Below, in pieces: positions 10,045 to 20,000 of a stretch of DNA of 64,000 nucleotides. The stretch covers positions 28,147 to 92,146 of the forward strand of contig NZ_LMDI01000067.1 of the NCBI RefSeq assembly GCF_001425785.1. The letters run 5' to 3'. The stretch is from Rhizobacter sp. Root1221 (lineage in GTDB: Bacteria > Pseudomonadota > Gammaproteobacteria > Burkholderiales > Burkholderiaceae_C). Within the stretch, counting starts at the first letter, position 1, and the number at the start of each line of letters is the position of its first letter. The translations under genes were made by a program, and so were the position numbers. The notes under the pieces were generated by a model. That model did no database searches and was not told the origin of the DNA. It saw only the letters and a list, made by a program, of their open reading frames with translations.

Positions 10045-11660
10045 GCAGCGGCTCCCTGCGGCGCGTTGAGTCGGTGGTACAGCGGCGCCAGGCGTGTGCG
10101 GACCTCCTTGAAGGTCTCGAATTTGTCGCCGTACAGGCGGCGCAGCGCGCTGGTCGGTTCGTAGGTGCGGCGGGCCTGGCGCAGGTAGCCCAGGTCGGCA
10201 AAGCGCAGCGCGCCGATGCCGACGCCGGCGATGAAGGTGGCGCCGATCGCGTTGGCCTGGATCGGGCTCATGAGCTGGCGGATCGGCTGGCCGGTGACGT
10301 CGGCCATGATCTGGCACCACACGTCGGACTGCGCGCCGCCGCCCACCGCGGTGATGGTGCCGGCATCGCGGCCCAGCAGGCGCGCGAATGGCTCCAGCAT
10401 CCAGCGCGTGTTCAGAGCCACGCCCTCGAGGAAGGCGCGGAAGATGTCTTCGCGCGAATGCTCGAGCGACATGTTGAGGAGCCCGGCACGCAGGCGCGGG
10501 TCGTCGACCGGTGTGCGCTCGCCGAGCAGCCAGGGCGTGTAGATGAGGCCGCGCGCACCGGGCGGCACGCGCGCCGCGATCTTGTTCAGCATCTCGTAGA
10601 CCGCGGGGTGCTCTTCATCGCTGGCCAGCTCGTCGGGGTGGTAGAGGATGCGGTCGCGCAGGAACGAGAGGTTGGCGCCCGCCGTGGACTGCAGCGCCAT
10701 CGCGAGGTAGCGACCGTCCACCGCGCAGGGCACGGCGGCGATCTTGTGGCGCACGTCGGTCTTCATGAACGGCACATGCGCGCCCAGCCAGGACGAGGTG
10801 CCCAGGTACAGGTGGGTCTCGAAATCGCCGACTGCCGCGCCCACGGCGACCGCCGAGTTGTCCACGGCACCGGCAACGACCACGGTCTTCGGGTCCAGGC
10901 CGAGGGCCTGCGCCACGTCCGGCAGCACAGGGCCGAGGATGTCGGTCGAACGCACGATCTCAGGCAGCTTCGAGGCATCGATGCCCAGCAGCCGGATCAG
11001 GCCGGCGTCGTAGCGCACCTGGTGCGCATCCCGGTTGTCGGTGACCCAGGCGGTGAGTATCGAATCCTGTGTCGCGCAGAAGCGGCCGGTGAGACGCAGG
11101 TTCAAGTAGTCGAGCACGTTCAGGAACTTGTGCGTGCGCTCGTAACGCTCGGGCTCGTGATCGCGGATGTACGCCATGTGCCCGGCCGAGTCGCGCCCCG
11201 ACAGCGACGGCGCGCCGCCGGTCAGCCGCAGCCAGCGCCACAGCTTCAGCGGCCCGTAGCCTTCGATGTTCGGGCCACGCCCGCGCACGCGGCGCGCCAT
11301 CGCCGCCGCGCCGCGCGAGTCGAGCCAGGTCAGCGCGCGCCCGAGGGGCTGACCATGGCGATCGGCGCACACCGTGCCTTCGGTCTGCGTGGAGCAGCAC
11401 ACCGCGACCACGCGGCCGCGCAGGCCGGCATCACCGGCGAGGATCTCGCCGGCGCTCTCGAGAAAGGCCGTCCACCAATCCTGCGGTTCCTGCTCGGCCA
11501 GCGCGCCCTGCACGTGCAGCTTGACCGCGCGGAACGCCCAGGCCTGTACCGTGCCGTCCAGCGACACGAGGGCGCACTTGCAGCCCGAGGTGCCGAGGTC
11601 CACGGCGAGCACGAGGCGTGCGTCGACCCCTGCAGGCCCGGTGTCGGGCGATCGATGCAT
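10041..11660 (-). CDS. FGGY-family carbohydrate kinase (xylulokinase-like)
   Basis: 539 residues. The N-terminal ATPase phosphate-1 loop is AVDLGTSGCKCALV (D21), and the C-terminal adenosine site is TAVGGGAQSDVWCQIMADVTG, both typical of FGGY kinases (xylulokinase, glycerol kinase, ribulokinase). The catalytic Asp region reads VAGAVDNSAVAVGAAVG. It phosphorylates a sugar or polyol with ATP in the cytoplasm. The frame begins at ATG 11660, two bases after the TGA of the outer-membrane protein gene upstream. Its stop overlaps the aldolase start. The substrate is not deducible; xylulokinase is the nearest subgroup by feel only. Confidence 0.9.
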   Translation of the reverse strand: MHRSPDTGPAGVDARLVLAVDLGTSGCKCALVSLDGTVQAWAFRAVKLHVQGALAEQEPQDWWTAFLESAGEILAGDAGLRGRVVAVCCSTQTEGTVCADRHGQPLGRALTWLDSRGAAAMARRVRGRGPNIEGYGPLKLWRWLRLTGGAPSLSGRDSAGHMAYIRDHEPERYERTHKFLNVLDYLNLRLTGRFCATQDSILTAWVTDNRDAHQVRYDAGLIRLLGIDASKLPEIVRSTDILGPVLPDVAQALGLDPKTVVVAGAVDNSAVAVGAAVGDFETHLYLGTSSWLGAHVPFMKTDVRHKIAAVPCAVDGRYLAMALQSTAGANLSFLRDRILYHPDELASDEEHPAVYEMLNKIAARVPPGARGLIYTPWLLGERTPVDDPRLRAGLLNMSLEHSREDIFRAFLEGVALNTRWMLEPFARLLGRDAGTITAVGGGAQSDVWCQIMADVTGQPIRQLMSPIQANAIGATFIAGVGIGALRFADLGYLRQARRTYEPTSALRRLYGDKFETFKEVRTRLAPLYHRLNAPQGAAA

Positions 11661-11661
11661 G

Positions 11662-12540
11662 TCAGAACCGTCGCGAGATCGAGACGACGAACTTGTTGTC
11701 GTCGGTGGCGCGCAGCGCGTCGCCGTCCTGCGCCAGGTACAGCTCCCGGACGCGGGTGTTCGTGGTCACCCAGTCCGCGTTCCACTCGAAGCCCCAGCGC
11801 TTGTGGGTGACGCCGATGCGGTAGTCGGAGAAGTTCGCCTCCCTGAAGTGGGCGATCTTTTGATAGCCGGCGTGCAGGTTCAGCGTCGTGGTCGGGGTCA
11901 GGTTGTACTTGTAGTCCAGGTCGAACAGCCAGCTGCCGCGCGAGCCGTGGTCGCCGCGCGCATAGCATTCGAGCGCCTGGGTCGGGTCGGGCATCAGCGC
12001 GAGCATCGTGCCGCACACACCGCCGGTGTCCGCGCCGCGGTAGGTCTTGGAGAGCACATGGAGGACGCGCCCCTCGAGCTCGCCGTAGCCGATCTCGACC
12101 ACCGCGAAGGTGCTGTTGTATCGCGTGGTCTGGAAGCCCGTCGGCGTGCCGGTGGTCATGTCGAAGCCGTGCGGCGCCTCGAATTTCGCGCCGGGGAAGA
12201 GCTCGGTGGCGAGGCCGGCGCCGAAGTGCCAGCCCTCGGGATCGCCAAAGCGGTAGCCGCCCGCCAGCGTCATGCCCAGCCCGGCGCCATCGAGGAACTG
12301 CTTCTTGCTCACCGACGAGAACTCGACGAGCCCGATGAGCCCGCTTTCGTGGACGGCCTCGATGCTCAGCTTGGCACCCGGGCGGTTCAGCGAATCGGAG
12401 ATGCCGCGCGTGCGTTGGTCCGACGTGATCTTGACCTCGGGGTCGATGGCGAAGCTGGCCGTCTCCTCGGCCAGCGTGGGGACGGCGGCGGCGGCCAGCA
12501 CCATGCCGGCGGCGAACGAAAGTGGGCGAAGCGAAGGCAT
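11662..12540 (-). CDS. TorF/Gcw_chp-type putative outer-membrane protein
   Basis: 292 residues with a clean Sec signal (FAAGMVLAAAAVPTLAEE). The rest alternates short amphipathic beta strands and ends in an aromatic residue (FVVSISRRF), as outer-membrane barrels do. The segment IDPEVKITSDQRTRGISDS is typical of the TorF putative-porin family. The start at 12540 is preferred over ATG 12552 because GGAGAG lies four bases before it while the upper ATG has no Shine-Dalgarno. It begins the kinase-aldolase run and could be the uptake pore for its substrate; that role is inferred from position. Confidence 0.7.
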   Translation of the reverse strand: MPSLRPLSFAAGMVLAAAAVPTLAEETASFAIDPEVKITSDQRTRGISDSLNRPGAKLSIEAVHESGLIGLVEFSSVSKKQFLDGAGLGMTLAGGYRFGDPEGWHFGAGLATELFPGAKFEAPHGFDMTTGTPTGFQTTRYNSTFAVVEIGYGELEGRVLHVLSKTYRGADTGGVCGTMLALMPDPTQALECYARGDHGSRGSWLFDLDYKYNLTPTTTLNLHAGYQKIAHFREANFSDYRIGVTHKRWGFEWNADWVTTNTRVRELYLAQDGDALRATDDNKFVVSISRRF

Positions 12541-12569
12541 GGGTCTCTCCATGAGGGTGGTGGGCGGGA

Positions 12570-12992
12570 TCAGGAGTGGCACGCCGGCGAGGCCGGGATG
12601 GCAGGCACGCGCTTGAGCTGCTCGGTCTCGCCGAGAACCTCCACGCCGATGAAGGCGCGGATGAAGAGGTCGCCCGACTTGACGCGCACGACGCCCTTGT
12701 ATTTCTTCTTGTCGCGCGGGTCGTAGATCCAGCCGTCGCGCCAGGCGTCTTTCTCGTACCGCTGGAGCTGGGCGATCTGCACGCCGCAGGTGTCGGCCGG
12801 CGTGCCTGCGTCCTTGTCCCAGACGATGCGTCCGCACAGGGCGCCCGGCGCATCGGCGCAGGCCTTGAATTCGATCACCGCGTCGCTCTGCGCGGTCATC
12901 CACAAACCTTTGGCGTCGTCGACGCCCGCGGCGCGGGCCGGCGCGGACAACAAAAGAAACGCGGCAGGGATCAGGGCAAGAACGGTCTTCAC
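12570..12992 (-). CDS. DUF2147 family secreted protein
   Basis: 140 residues from the GTG at 12992, which gives a compact signal peptide (MKTVLALIPAAFLLLSAPARA). The ATG at 13040 would add 16 charged residues in front of it and is less likely. The mature part reads KGLWMTAQSDAVIEF, CGRIVWDKDAG and GWIYDPRDKKKYKG, the pattern of DUF2147, a small beta-rich periplasmic family of unknown function. It carries an internal Cys pair (CADAPGALC). It is the promoter-proximal gene of the catabolic run, divergent from the TetR gene 100 bp away. DUF2147 proteins often sit beside outer-membrane proteins, as here. Confidence 0.8.
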   Translation of the reverse strand: MKTVLALIPAAFLLLSAPARAAGVDDAKGLWMTAQSDAVIEFKACADAPGALCGRIVWDKDAGTPADTCGVQIAQLQRYEKDAWRDGWIYDPRDKKKYKGVVRVKSGDLFIRAFIGVEVLGETEQLKRVPAIPASPACHS

Positions 12993-13055
12993 GGTGCGGT
13001 GCCTTTCGTTGCGAGACGATGCGACAAGAACCCGTCGCATTTAGGTAGTCATGGC

Positions 13056-13074
13056 TAGTGTATAGTCATCACTA
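13056..13074. promoter_or_regulatory. candidate TetR operator in divergent intergenic region
   Basis: An inverted repeat TAGTG-N9-CACTA lies between the divergent TetR gene (+) and the DUF2147 gene (-). A direct repeat TAGTCAT at 13046-13052 and 13063-13069 is spaced 17 bases apart, and TATAGT at 13061-13066 could be a -10 element. A local TetR protein would be expected to bind here and control both directions. The arms are short, so this is a moderate call. Confidence 0.45.
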
Positions 13075-13094
13075 CTGTTTCGTGTCAACAAACT

Positions 13095-13811
13095 TTGCCC
13101 GGACAATCCCTGATGCCGCCCACCCCTCGCCCGATGCCGCCGACCCGCAAGCCCCCGCCCTCACTGGCCACGAAGAAGCAGCCGGCGCAGCAGCGCGCCA
13201 CCGAAACCTACGAACGCATCCTCGACGTGACGGCGCAGACGCTGGCCGATGTCGGCATCGAGCGGCTGTCGACCAACCTGGTGTGCGAGCGGGCCGGGCT
13301 GTCGCCGCCGGCGCTGTACCGCTACTTCCCGAACAAGTACGCGCTGCTGTCCGAACTGGGGCGGCGCCTGATGAAGCGCCAGAACGAACGGGTCGATCAC
13401 TGGATCACGCTCGAGGTCTTCAGCGGAGGTGTCGGCGCCCTCGAGGCCGCGCTCGAGGGGTTGATCCTCGACACCTACGAGGCGACGGTGCAGACGATGG
13501 GCGGCGTGTGGATCATGCGGGCCCTGCGCGCCGTGCCGGCACTGCAGCAGGTGCGGCTCGACTCCCACGCCGCCGTCACGCACGAGCAGGCCACGCTGTT
13601 GGCCAAGGCGCTCCCGGGTGTGAGCCCGGCCGAGCTGGTGCTCGTCAGCCGCATCGTCGTGGAACTGATCTACGCGACGGTCGAGATGATCTTCGACGAG
13701 CCGCTGGACGTGAAGGCGGTGGCGCGCACCGTGGCTGGCATGCTGTCCAGCCATTTGACGAGAATCAGGCCCGGGGATGGCCGGGCCGTCGAGTCTGTCC
13801 GGGCCCCGTAG
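13095..13811 (+). CDS. TetR family transcriptional regulator (catabolic cluster)
   Basis: 238 residues. After a Pro/Lys-rich N-terminal tail (about 35 residues) comes a TetR_N domain: ERILDVTAQTLADVGIERLS, NLVCERAGLSPPALYRYFPN, ending with KYALLSELGRRL. The C-terminal half is helical, as in ligand-binding TetR domains (ALEGLILDTYEATVQTM, PAELVLVSRIVVELIYATVEMIF). Starts at 13095 or 13113 are both possible; neither has a strong Shine-Dalgarno. It is transcribed away from the eight-gene run that starts at 12992, which makes it the likely repressor of that run. The ligand is presumably the cluster substrate or an intermediate. Confidence 0.9.
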   Translation: MPGQSLMPPTPRPMPPTRKPPPSLATKKQPAQQRATETYERILDVTAQTLADVGIERLSTNLVCERAGLSPPALYRYFPNKYALLSELGRRLMKRQNERVDHWITLEVFSGGVGALEAALEGLILDTYEATVQTMGGVWIMRALRAVPALQQVRLDSHAAVTHEQATLLAKALPGVSPAELVLVSRIVVELIYATVEMIFDEPLDVKAVARTVAGMLSSHLTRIRPGDGRAVESVRAP

Positions 13812-13822
13812 GAAGCCCGGAC
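13797..13822. terminator. perfect hairpin between convergent genes
   Basis: Arms GTCCGGGC and GCCCGGAC (8 bp) enclose a 10-base loop. It overlaps the stop of the TetR gene and sits just beyond the stop of the convergent efflux lipoprotein gene. There is no T-tract, so it may act as a bidirectional barrier or RNA 3'-end stem rather than a textbook intrinsic terminator. Confidence 0.5.
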
Positions 13823-13853
13823 CGCGGAAACTCCGCGCAAACTCAGCGCAGGC

Positions 13854-15251
13854 TCAAACCGCGCCGGCAAACGCGCGCCGGATCGAAACCGCCGCAACCC
13901 ACCTCGCGCCACGTGCCTGCAGCAACGCGTCTTGCGCGCGCAGGCGGCTGCGACGCACGTCCAGCACGGTGTTCAGGTCAGTCAGTCCCGCTTGAAACAG
14001 CCGCTCGCTTTTGGCGGCGGCGTCGGTGCTGGCGATCATGGCCTGCTCGAGTTCGGCCACGCTGGCCTCCGATGTGTTCAGTTGCGTGAAGGCCACCTCC
14101 ACGTCGGCCAGCGCACCGAGCATCGCCTTCTCGTATTCGGCCATGGCCTCCTGGGCGCGCGCCTCGTGGATGGCAATGTTGGCGCGGATGCGGCCGCCAT
14201 CGAAGATGGGCAGCGAGAGCGACACACCATAGCCGACCACCAGGGTCGTCGCCGCGTCACCGCCCTGCACGCGCAGGCGTTCCTTGCGCCCGGCCCAGTC
14301 GATCTGGATGCGCGGATAGAGATCGGTCTTGGCCACCCCCACACGTGCCGCCGCCGCCTCGACCGCGAGCGCGCCGCGCTTCACGTCGGGCCGGCGCTCC
14401 AGCAGTTCGGCCGGCAACGGGGCGGCAGGTGCCGCGACGCCGTCGTTGCCCCAGCCTGCCCACGGCGCGCCGGCGGGTACTTGCACAGCCCCGACCAGCA
14501 CAGCCAGCTGCCTTTGCCTCACCTGCAATGCACCGTGCAGTTGCGCTGCATTCGCCTTCTCCTGGCGCAGCTCGCTCGTGTAGCGGTCAATGTCGAGCGA
14601 GCCGAGCTGGCCGGCGTCGAAGCGGCGGCGCGCCACCGCGATCTGACGCTCCAGTGCGGCGACGCCCTCCCCGGCCACCACTTCACGGCGCGCAAGCGCC
14701 TGGAGCTCGACGTAGGCCGTCGCCACTTCAGCGGCCAGCGCGATGCGCGCGGCTTGCTGCGCCAGCTCGGCCCCTTGCGCATCGTGCGCCGACGCCGCAC
14801 TCGCCAGCGCCTTGCCCGAGAAGACATCGAGCTCCCAGCTGGCGCGAAAGCCGGCGTACGCCACGTCGGCCTTCGGGTCGGCGCCCGAATCGCGCCCGCG
14901 CGTGGCACCCGCCACCAAGCCGAGCTGCGGCAGGCGGTCGGCGTCGCTGCCATCCGCCAGCGCGCGGGCTTGTGCGACACGGGCCGCCGCGACACGCAGG
15001 TCACGATTGGCCTGCAGGGCGGATTCGACCAGGGCGTCGAGCTCCGTGCTGCCGAAGTCGGTCCACCACGCATCGGTTCGCTGCGTGGGCGCATCTGCCG
15101 CGGCCTTGCCCCCGCTCCATTGCGCCGGCAGATCAAAGGACCGTGCAGGCAGCGAAGGCGGCGTGGCGCAACCGAGCAGCGTTGAAAGCATCAGCGTCAC
15201 TGCGGCAAGGCCCGCTGGACGGCCCGGAGTTCTGTATTCGGTGTGAGGCAT
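13854..15251 (-). CDS. NodT-family outer-membrane efflux lipoprotein (RND channel)
   Basis: 465 residues. The signal peptide ends in a lipobox (LSTLLGCATP), so it is an outer-membrane lipoprotein. Two TolC-type repeats follow: NRDLRVAAARVAQARA and a duplicated helical half with RPDVKRGALAVEAAAARVGVAKTDLYP and LTDLNTVLDVRRSRLRAQDALLQARG. It should be the exit duct for the RND pump encoded on the other side of the second TetR gene. It is transcribed divergently from that TetR gene, sharing a 77-bp control region with a perfect palindrome. Channel and pump are thus on opposite strands but under one operator. Confidence 0.92.
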   Translation of the reverse strand: MPHTEYRTPGRPAGLAAVTLMLSTLLGCATPPSLPARSFDLPAQWSGGKAAADAPTQRTDAWWTDFGSTELDALVESALQANRDLRVAAARVAQARALADGSDADRLPQLGLVAGATRGRDSGADPKADVAYAGFRASWELDVFSGKALASAASAHDAQGAELAQQAARIALAAEVATAYVELQALARREVVAGEGVAALERQIAVARRRFDAGQLGSLDIDRYTSELRQEKANAAQLHGALQVRQRQLAVLVGAVQVPAGAPWAGWGNDGVAAPAAPLPAELLERRPDVKRGALAVEAAAARVGVAKTDLYPRIQIDWAGRKERLRVQGGDAATTLVVGYGVSLSLPIFDGGRIRANIAIHEARAQEAMAEYEKAMLGALADVEVAFTQLNTSEASVAELEQAMIASTDAAAKSERLFQAGLTDLNTVLDVRRSRLRAQDALLQARGARWVAAVSIRRAFAGAV

Positions 15252-15286
15252 TGGAGGCTCGGGTGGTTGACGAATCGATGAAGCAA

Positions 15287-15305
15287 ACTGTACTATACGT
15301 ACAGT
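15287..15305. promoter_or_regulatory. perfect palindromic TetR operator
   Basis: ACTGTAC-N5-GTACAGT is a perfect inverted repeat (7-bp arms, 19 bp overall), with a third ACAGT half-copy at 15306-15310. It lies 24 bp before the TetR ATG and 36 bp before the divergent lipoprotein ATG. Size and position fit a TetR dimer site that would repress both directions. Confidence 0.8.
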
Positions 15306-15328
15306 ACAGTATCAACACCGAGGTACCC

Positions 15329-15886
15329 ATGCCCAACACCACCTCCCCTCGCGGCAGCTCACGTGAGAAGCTGCTTGAAGCCGCTGGCGACCTGATCTCG
15401 CTCAAGGGCGTTCACGACCTGACGCTCGACGCCGTGGCCGCCGCGGCTGGTGTCACCAAGGGCGGCTTGATCTACCACTTCAAGACCAAGGATGACTTGC
15501 TCGGCGCACTGGTCGAGCGAATGATCGAGCACCTGGATCAGCGCAGCCGCGCCAAGGCCGCCAAGAGCGGCGCCACCAAGAGCGCATTGCTGCTCGCATT
15601 CATCGACGATACGTTCGACATGTCGCCCAGCGAGAGGCAGCTGTTGACCAACCTGCTGTCTGCGGCGTCGAGCTACCCGCATCTGCTCGGACCCGTGCGA
15701 GCGGCATTCATGCGGACGTACGGCGAGTTGAGCGACACCGGCAAGGATGCCGGCCTGGCGCTGGTGCTGGCCGTCGCGATGGACGGCATTTCATTGGTCG
15801 AGCTGCTCGGTCTCCACCAGTTCACCAAGCGCCAGCGCGACGTGATGCGCAAGACGCTGAAAGAACTGATCGCCCAAGTCGCCTGA
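15329..15886 (+). CDS. TetR family regulator of RND efflux
   Basis: 185 residues. The N-terminal helix-turn-helix is clear: SREKLLEAAGDLISLKGVHD, LDAVAAAAGVTKGGLIYHFK, TKDDLLGALVERM. GVTKGGLIYHF is common in efflux-linked TetR repressors. The start is ATG 15329; the frame is open for almost 1 kb further upstream, but that stretch is antisense to the lipoprotein gene and low-complexity. The gene is the first of a (+) run (regulator, adaptor, pump, MipA-like protein), and the palindrome just upstream indicates self-repression. Confidence 0.92.
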   Translation: MPNTTSPRGSSREKLLEAAGDLISLKGVHDLTLDAVAAAAGVTKGGLIYHFKTKDDLLGALVERMIEHLDQRSRAKAAKSGATKSALLLAFIDDTFDMSPSERQLLTNLLSAASSYPHLLGPVRAAFMRTYGELSDTGKDAGLALVLAVAMDGISLVELLGLHQFTKRQRDVMRKTLKELIAQVA

Positions 15887-15906
15887 TCACGGTCCAAGAG
15901 TCTTCC

Positions 15907-17016
15907 ATGCCCAAGATGCCTTCCCACGCGGTGGCTGCCGCCGCCCTTGCCGCCCTGCTCGCCGGTTGCAGCCAGCCCGCCGCCCCCCTCGTCCAACCCC
16001 CTCGTCCCGTCAAGGTCGAGGTCATCGGCAACGCCTCCGCCGATGCGCGTGAGTCTTTCGTCGGGACGCTGCGCGCGCGCCAGCGTTCGGAACTCGGTTT
16101 CGAATCGCCCGGGCGCATCGCCACCGTCCTGGTGGATGTCGGCGACCATGTGCGGGCCGGCCAGGTACTGGCTCGCCAGGACGATGCACCCGCGCGCTGG
16201 CGGCTCGACAAGGCCGAGGCCGACCGTTCCGCTGCGGCGGCCGCGCTGGCCGAGCGCACCACGCAGTTGCAGCAGCACGAGTCGCTGGCGAAGGAACGCA
16301 TCGTGTCCGCCACCACGCTGGAATCTGCGCAGACTCAGCACCGCGTGGCCGTGAGCCAGATGCAAGTGGCGGAAGCGGCGCTCGCGCTGGCCCGCCGTGA
16401 CCTGCTTCAGACCAGCATCAAGGCACCGTTCGATGGTGAGATCGTTGCGCGCTCGGCCCAGCCGCACAACGACATCGGTGCCGGCCAGCCGGCGCTGCAG
16501 ATCGAGGCCGGCGGTGCGCTGGAAGTCGTGGCCATGCTGCCCGACACCGTGGCTGCGCGCCTGGTTCCCGGCGATGCCGCCACCGCGAGCAACCCGGACC
16601 TGCGCCCGCTGCCGCTCAAGCTCGAGCGCGTGTCCGCGCGCAGCGAAAGCGGATCGCTGGTGCAAGTGACCTTCCGCATCGAACGGCCGGCGAAAGGCCT
16701 GCGCAGCGGCGGCGTGGTGTCCGTCGAGCTGCCGCGCACAGGGCCGAGCGCCGTCTCGGTGCCCGTTGCCGCGGTGGTGTACGGCGCCGAAGGCCGCCGC
16801 AATGCGAGCGTGTTCGTGCTCGACACGGTGAAGCAGCAACTCATGCGCCGCGGCGTCGAGCTGGGCGACGCGGTACTGCCCGATGGCCGCGTGCCCGTCA
16901 TGGCAGGCCTCGCCCGGGGCGACCAGGTCGTCGTGGCCGGCGCCGCCTTCCTCACCGAAGGCCAGAGCGCTGTCATGCACGAAGCACAGACCCTGCTGCT
17001 CGGGGGCCGGCCGTGA
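15907..17016 (+). CDS. RND efflux periplasmic adaptor (membrane fusion protein)
   Basis: 369 residues with a lipobox signal peptide (ALAALLAGCSQP). Then the usual hairpin-lipoyl-barrel order: LGFESPGRIATVLVDVGDHVRAGQVLARQD (first lipoyl half), a coiled-coil hairpin of about 80 residues (ADRSAAAAALAERTTQLQQH onward), the second lipoyl half (IKAPFDGEIVARSAQPHNDI) and a beta-barrel/membrane-proximal part. It links the inner-membrane pump to the NodT-type channel. It follows the TetR gene by 20 bp, and its TGA overlaps the GTG start of the pump gene (GTGA). Confidence 0.93.
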   Translation: MPKMPSHAVAAAALAALLAGCSQPAAPLVQPPRPVKVEVIGNASADARESFVGTLRARQRSELGFESPGRIATVLVDVGDHVRAGQVLARQDDAPARWRLDKAEADRSAAAAALAERTTQLQQHESLAKERIVSATTLESAQTQHRVAVSQMQVAEAALALARRDLLQTSIKAPFDGEIVARSAQPHNDIGAGQPALQIEAGGALEVVAMLPDTVAARLVPGDAATASNPDLRPLPLKLERVSARSESGSLVQVTFRIERPAKGLRSGGVVSVELPRTGPSAVSVPVAAVVYGAEGRRNASVFVLDTVKQQLMRRGVELGDAVLPDGRVPVMAGLARGDQVVVAGAAFLTEGQSAVMHEAQTLLLGGRP

Positions 17017-20000
17017 AGCTCACTGAATCCGCACTGGGTGCAAGCCGCCTCATCTTCTTCGTCGCCGCACTGGTGCTGGTGGCGGGCATCTTCAGCTTCC
17101 TCAAGTTCCCGTCGCAGGAGGAGCCTTCGACGACGATCCGCGACGCCATGATCTTCGTGGTCAACCCCGGCCTGCCGGCCGAGCGCATGGAGCAACTGGT
17201 GGCGCGCCCGCTGGAAGAGCGGCTGCGCGAGCTGCCCGAGCTCAAGCATGTGGTGAGCACGGTGCGCACCGGCAACGCCATCCTGCAGGTCTCGATCCAC
17301 GAAAGCTATGCCGACCTGCAGCCCATCTGGCAGAAGGTGCGCGCCAAGGTCGCCGAGGTGTCGCCGCAGTTCCCGGCCGGAACGCTGCCCGTGTCCATCA
17401 ACGACGACTTCGGCCGCGTGGCCGTCGCATCGATCGCCGTCACGGCGCCCGGCTTTTCGATGAGCGAGATGCGCGAGCCGCTCAAGCGCCTGCGCGACCG
17501 CCTGTATGACCTTCCCGGCGTCCAGGGCGTGAGCTTCCACGGCCTCCAGGACGAGCGCGTCTACATCGAATTCGACCGCGCCCGCCTGGCCGGCCTGGGC
17601 CTGGGCGCTCCGGCCGTGCTGCAACAACTGCAACAGCAGAACGTCGTTCTCTCGGGCGGCCAGGTGGTGCTCGGCGACATCAACAGCGCACTGATGGCTT
17701 CCGGCGAGATTGCCTCGCTGGACGCGCTGCGCGAGTTCGTGCTCAGCCTGCCCGATTCGGGCGGCCGCAACGGCCATGCCGTGCGCCTGCGCGATATCGC
17801 CAGCATCCGCGTGTTGCCCGCCGATCCGCCGGATTCGGCCGCCGTCTACAAGGGCGAGCCTGCCGTGGTGCTGGGGGTGTCGATGCGCGCGGGGCAGAAC
17901 GTGCAGGCCTTCGGCCGGACGCTGAAGGCGCGGGTGGCGGAACTGCAGCAGATGCTGCCGGCCGGCTTCACGCTCGACTACGTGACCTTCCAGGCCGACG
18001 CCGTGGAACGCGAGATGGGCAAGATGAACCGCGTGCTGGCCGAGACCGTCGTCATCGTGATGACGGTGGTGGTGCTGTTCCTCGGCTGGCGCGCCGGCAT
18101 CATCGTCGGCAGCATCGTGCCGCTCACCATCCTGGGCACGCTGATCGCGATGCAGGCGCTGTCCATCGAGCTGCACAACGTGTCGATGGCGGCAATCATC
18201 ATCGCCCTGGGCCTGCTGGTGGACAACGGCATCGTGATCGCCGAAGACATCGAGCGGCGGCTGGCCGCTGGCGAGTCGCGCCGCGGCGCCTGCATCGACG
18301 CGGGCAAGACCCTCGCGATCCCGCTGCTGACGTCCTCCCTCGTCATCATCTTCGCGTTCTCGCCCTTCTTCTTCGGCCACACCTCGATCAACGAGTACCT
18401 GAGGCCGCTGGTGGTCGTGCTGGCCCTGGCGCTGCTGGGCTCGTGGCTGTTCTGCCTGACGGTGACGCCGCTGCTGTGCTTCTACTTCATGAAGCCTTCG
18501 CATGCCGCGGCGCAACACGAGCCATCCACGGAAAGCGTCTTCTACCGCAGCTACCGCCGCGTGATCGGCGCCGTGCTCGACCACAAGGCCCTCTTTCTCG
18601 CGGCGATGGCCGCGCTTCTCACCGGCGCGATGCTGATGCTGGCATCCGTGCCGGCGGGCTTCCTGCCAAAGTCCGACCGGCCGCAGTACCAGATCTCGAT
18701 CGAACTGCAGCCCGCGAGCGACTCGCGCCAGACGCTGGCCAAGGTGCGCGACATCAGCCGCTGGCTCAGCGACCAGCAGGTCAACCCCGAGATCACCACG
18801 AGCATCGGTTACGTGGCCGACGGCGGACCTCGCATCATCCTTGGCCTGACACCGCCCTTGCCGGCTTCACACATCGGCTACTTCACGGTCAGCGTGAAGA
18901 GCAAGGACGACCTCGACCCGGTGATTGCCCGCACCCGTGCCTGGCTCGCCCAGGCGCACCCCGAGTTGCGCGCCGAGGCCAAGCGCTTCTCGCTGGGCTC
19001 CACCGACTCGGGCACGGTGGCCTATCGCATCAGCGGCCCCGATGAAGCGACGCTCAAGACACTCGGCGAGCGGATCAAGGCTTCGTTGCAGCAGGTGCCG
19101 GGCGTGGTCGACGTGCGCGACGACTGGGCCAACCGCGTGCCTCGCATCGACGTGCAGATCGACCAGCCCAAGGCGCGCGCGCTCGGCGTGACCAGCGAGG
19201 ACGTCGCGACCTCGCTGGGCGCGCGCTACACCGGCATCGACGTGTCGATGCTGCGTGACGGTGGAACGCTCGTGCCGCTCATCGTGCGCGGCTCGGAGGA
19301 CGAACGCCAGCACCCCGAGAACCTGGGCAACACGCTCATCTACCCAGCGACCGGCGCCTCACCCGTGCCGCTGTCGGCGGTGGCGGTGGTATCGCTCACG
19401 TCCGAGCCTTCGGTGATCAGCCGCCGCGACCTCGCGCGCACGCTCACGGTGAGCGGCCGCAGCGAAACCGGGACCGCGCAACAGGTGGTCGACCTCCTCG
19501 CACCCGCGGTGGCGATGCTCGAGCTGCCGCCCGGATATCGCATCGAGCTCGGCGCCGAGATCGAGGATGCGGCCGAAGCGAACGAGGCGCTCAGCCAGTA
19601 CCTGCCGCACGCCGGCGTTGCGATGCTGGTGCTCTTCATCTGGCAGTTCGGCTCGTTCCGCAAGCTCCTGCTCATCCTCGCCATCATCCCGTTCGCCATG
19701 ATCGGCGTGGCGCCTGCACTCAAGATCGCCGGCGAGCCACTGGGGTTCATGGCCAACTTCGGGCTGCTGTCGCTGGCCGGCATCATCGTCAACAACGCGG
19801 TGTTGCTGCTGGAGCGCATCGAGGCCGAACTGCATGCCGGCAAGAGCCCTCGCGAGGCGGTGGTCTCCTCGGCAGTGCAGCGCCTGCGCCCGATCGTGAT
19901 GACCAAGCTCACCTGCGTCGCCGGGCTGGTGCCGCTGCTGTTGTTCGGCGGGCCGCTGTGGTCTGGGATGGCGGTCACGATCATCGGCGGCCTGCTGCTC

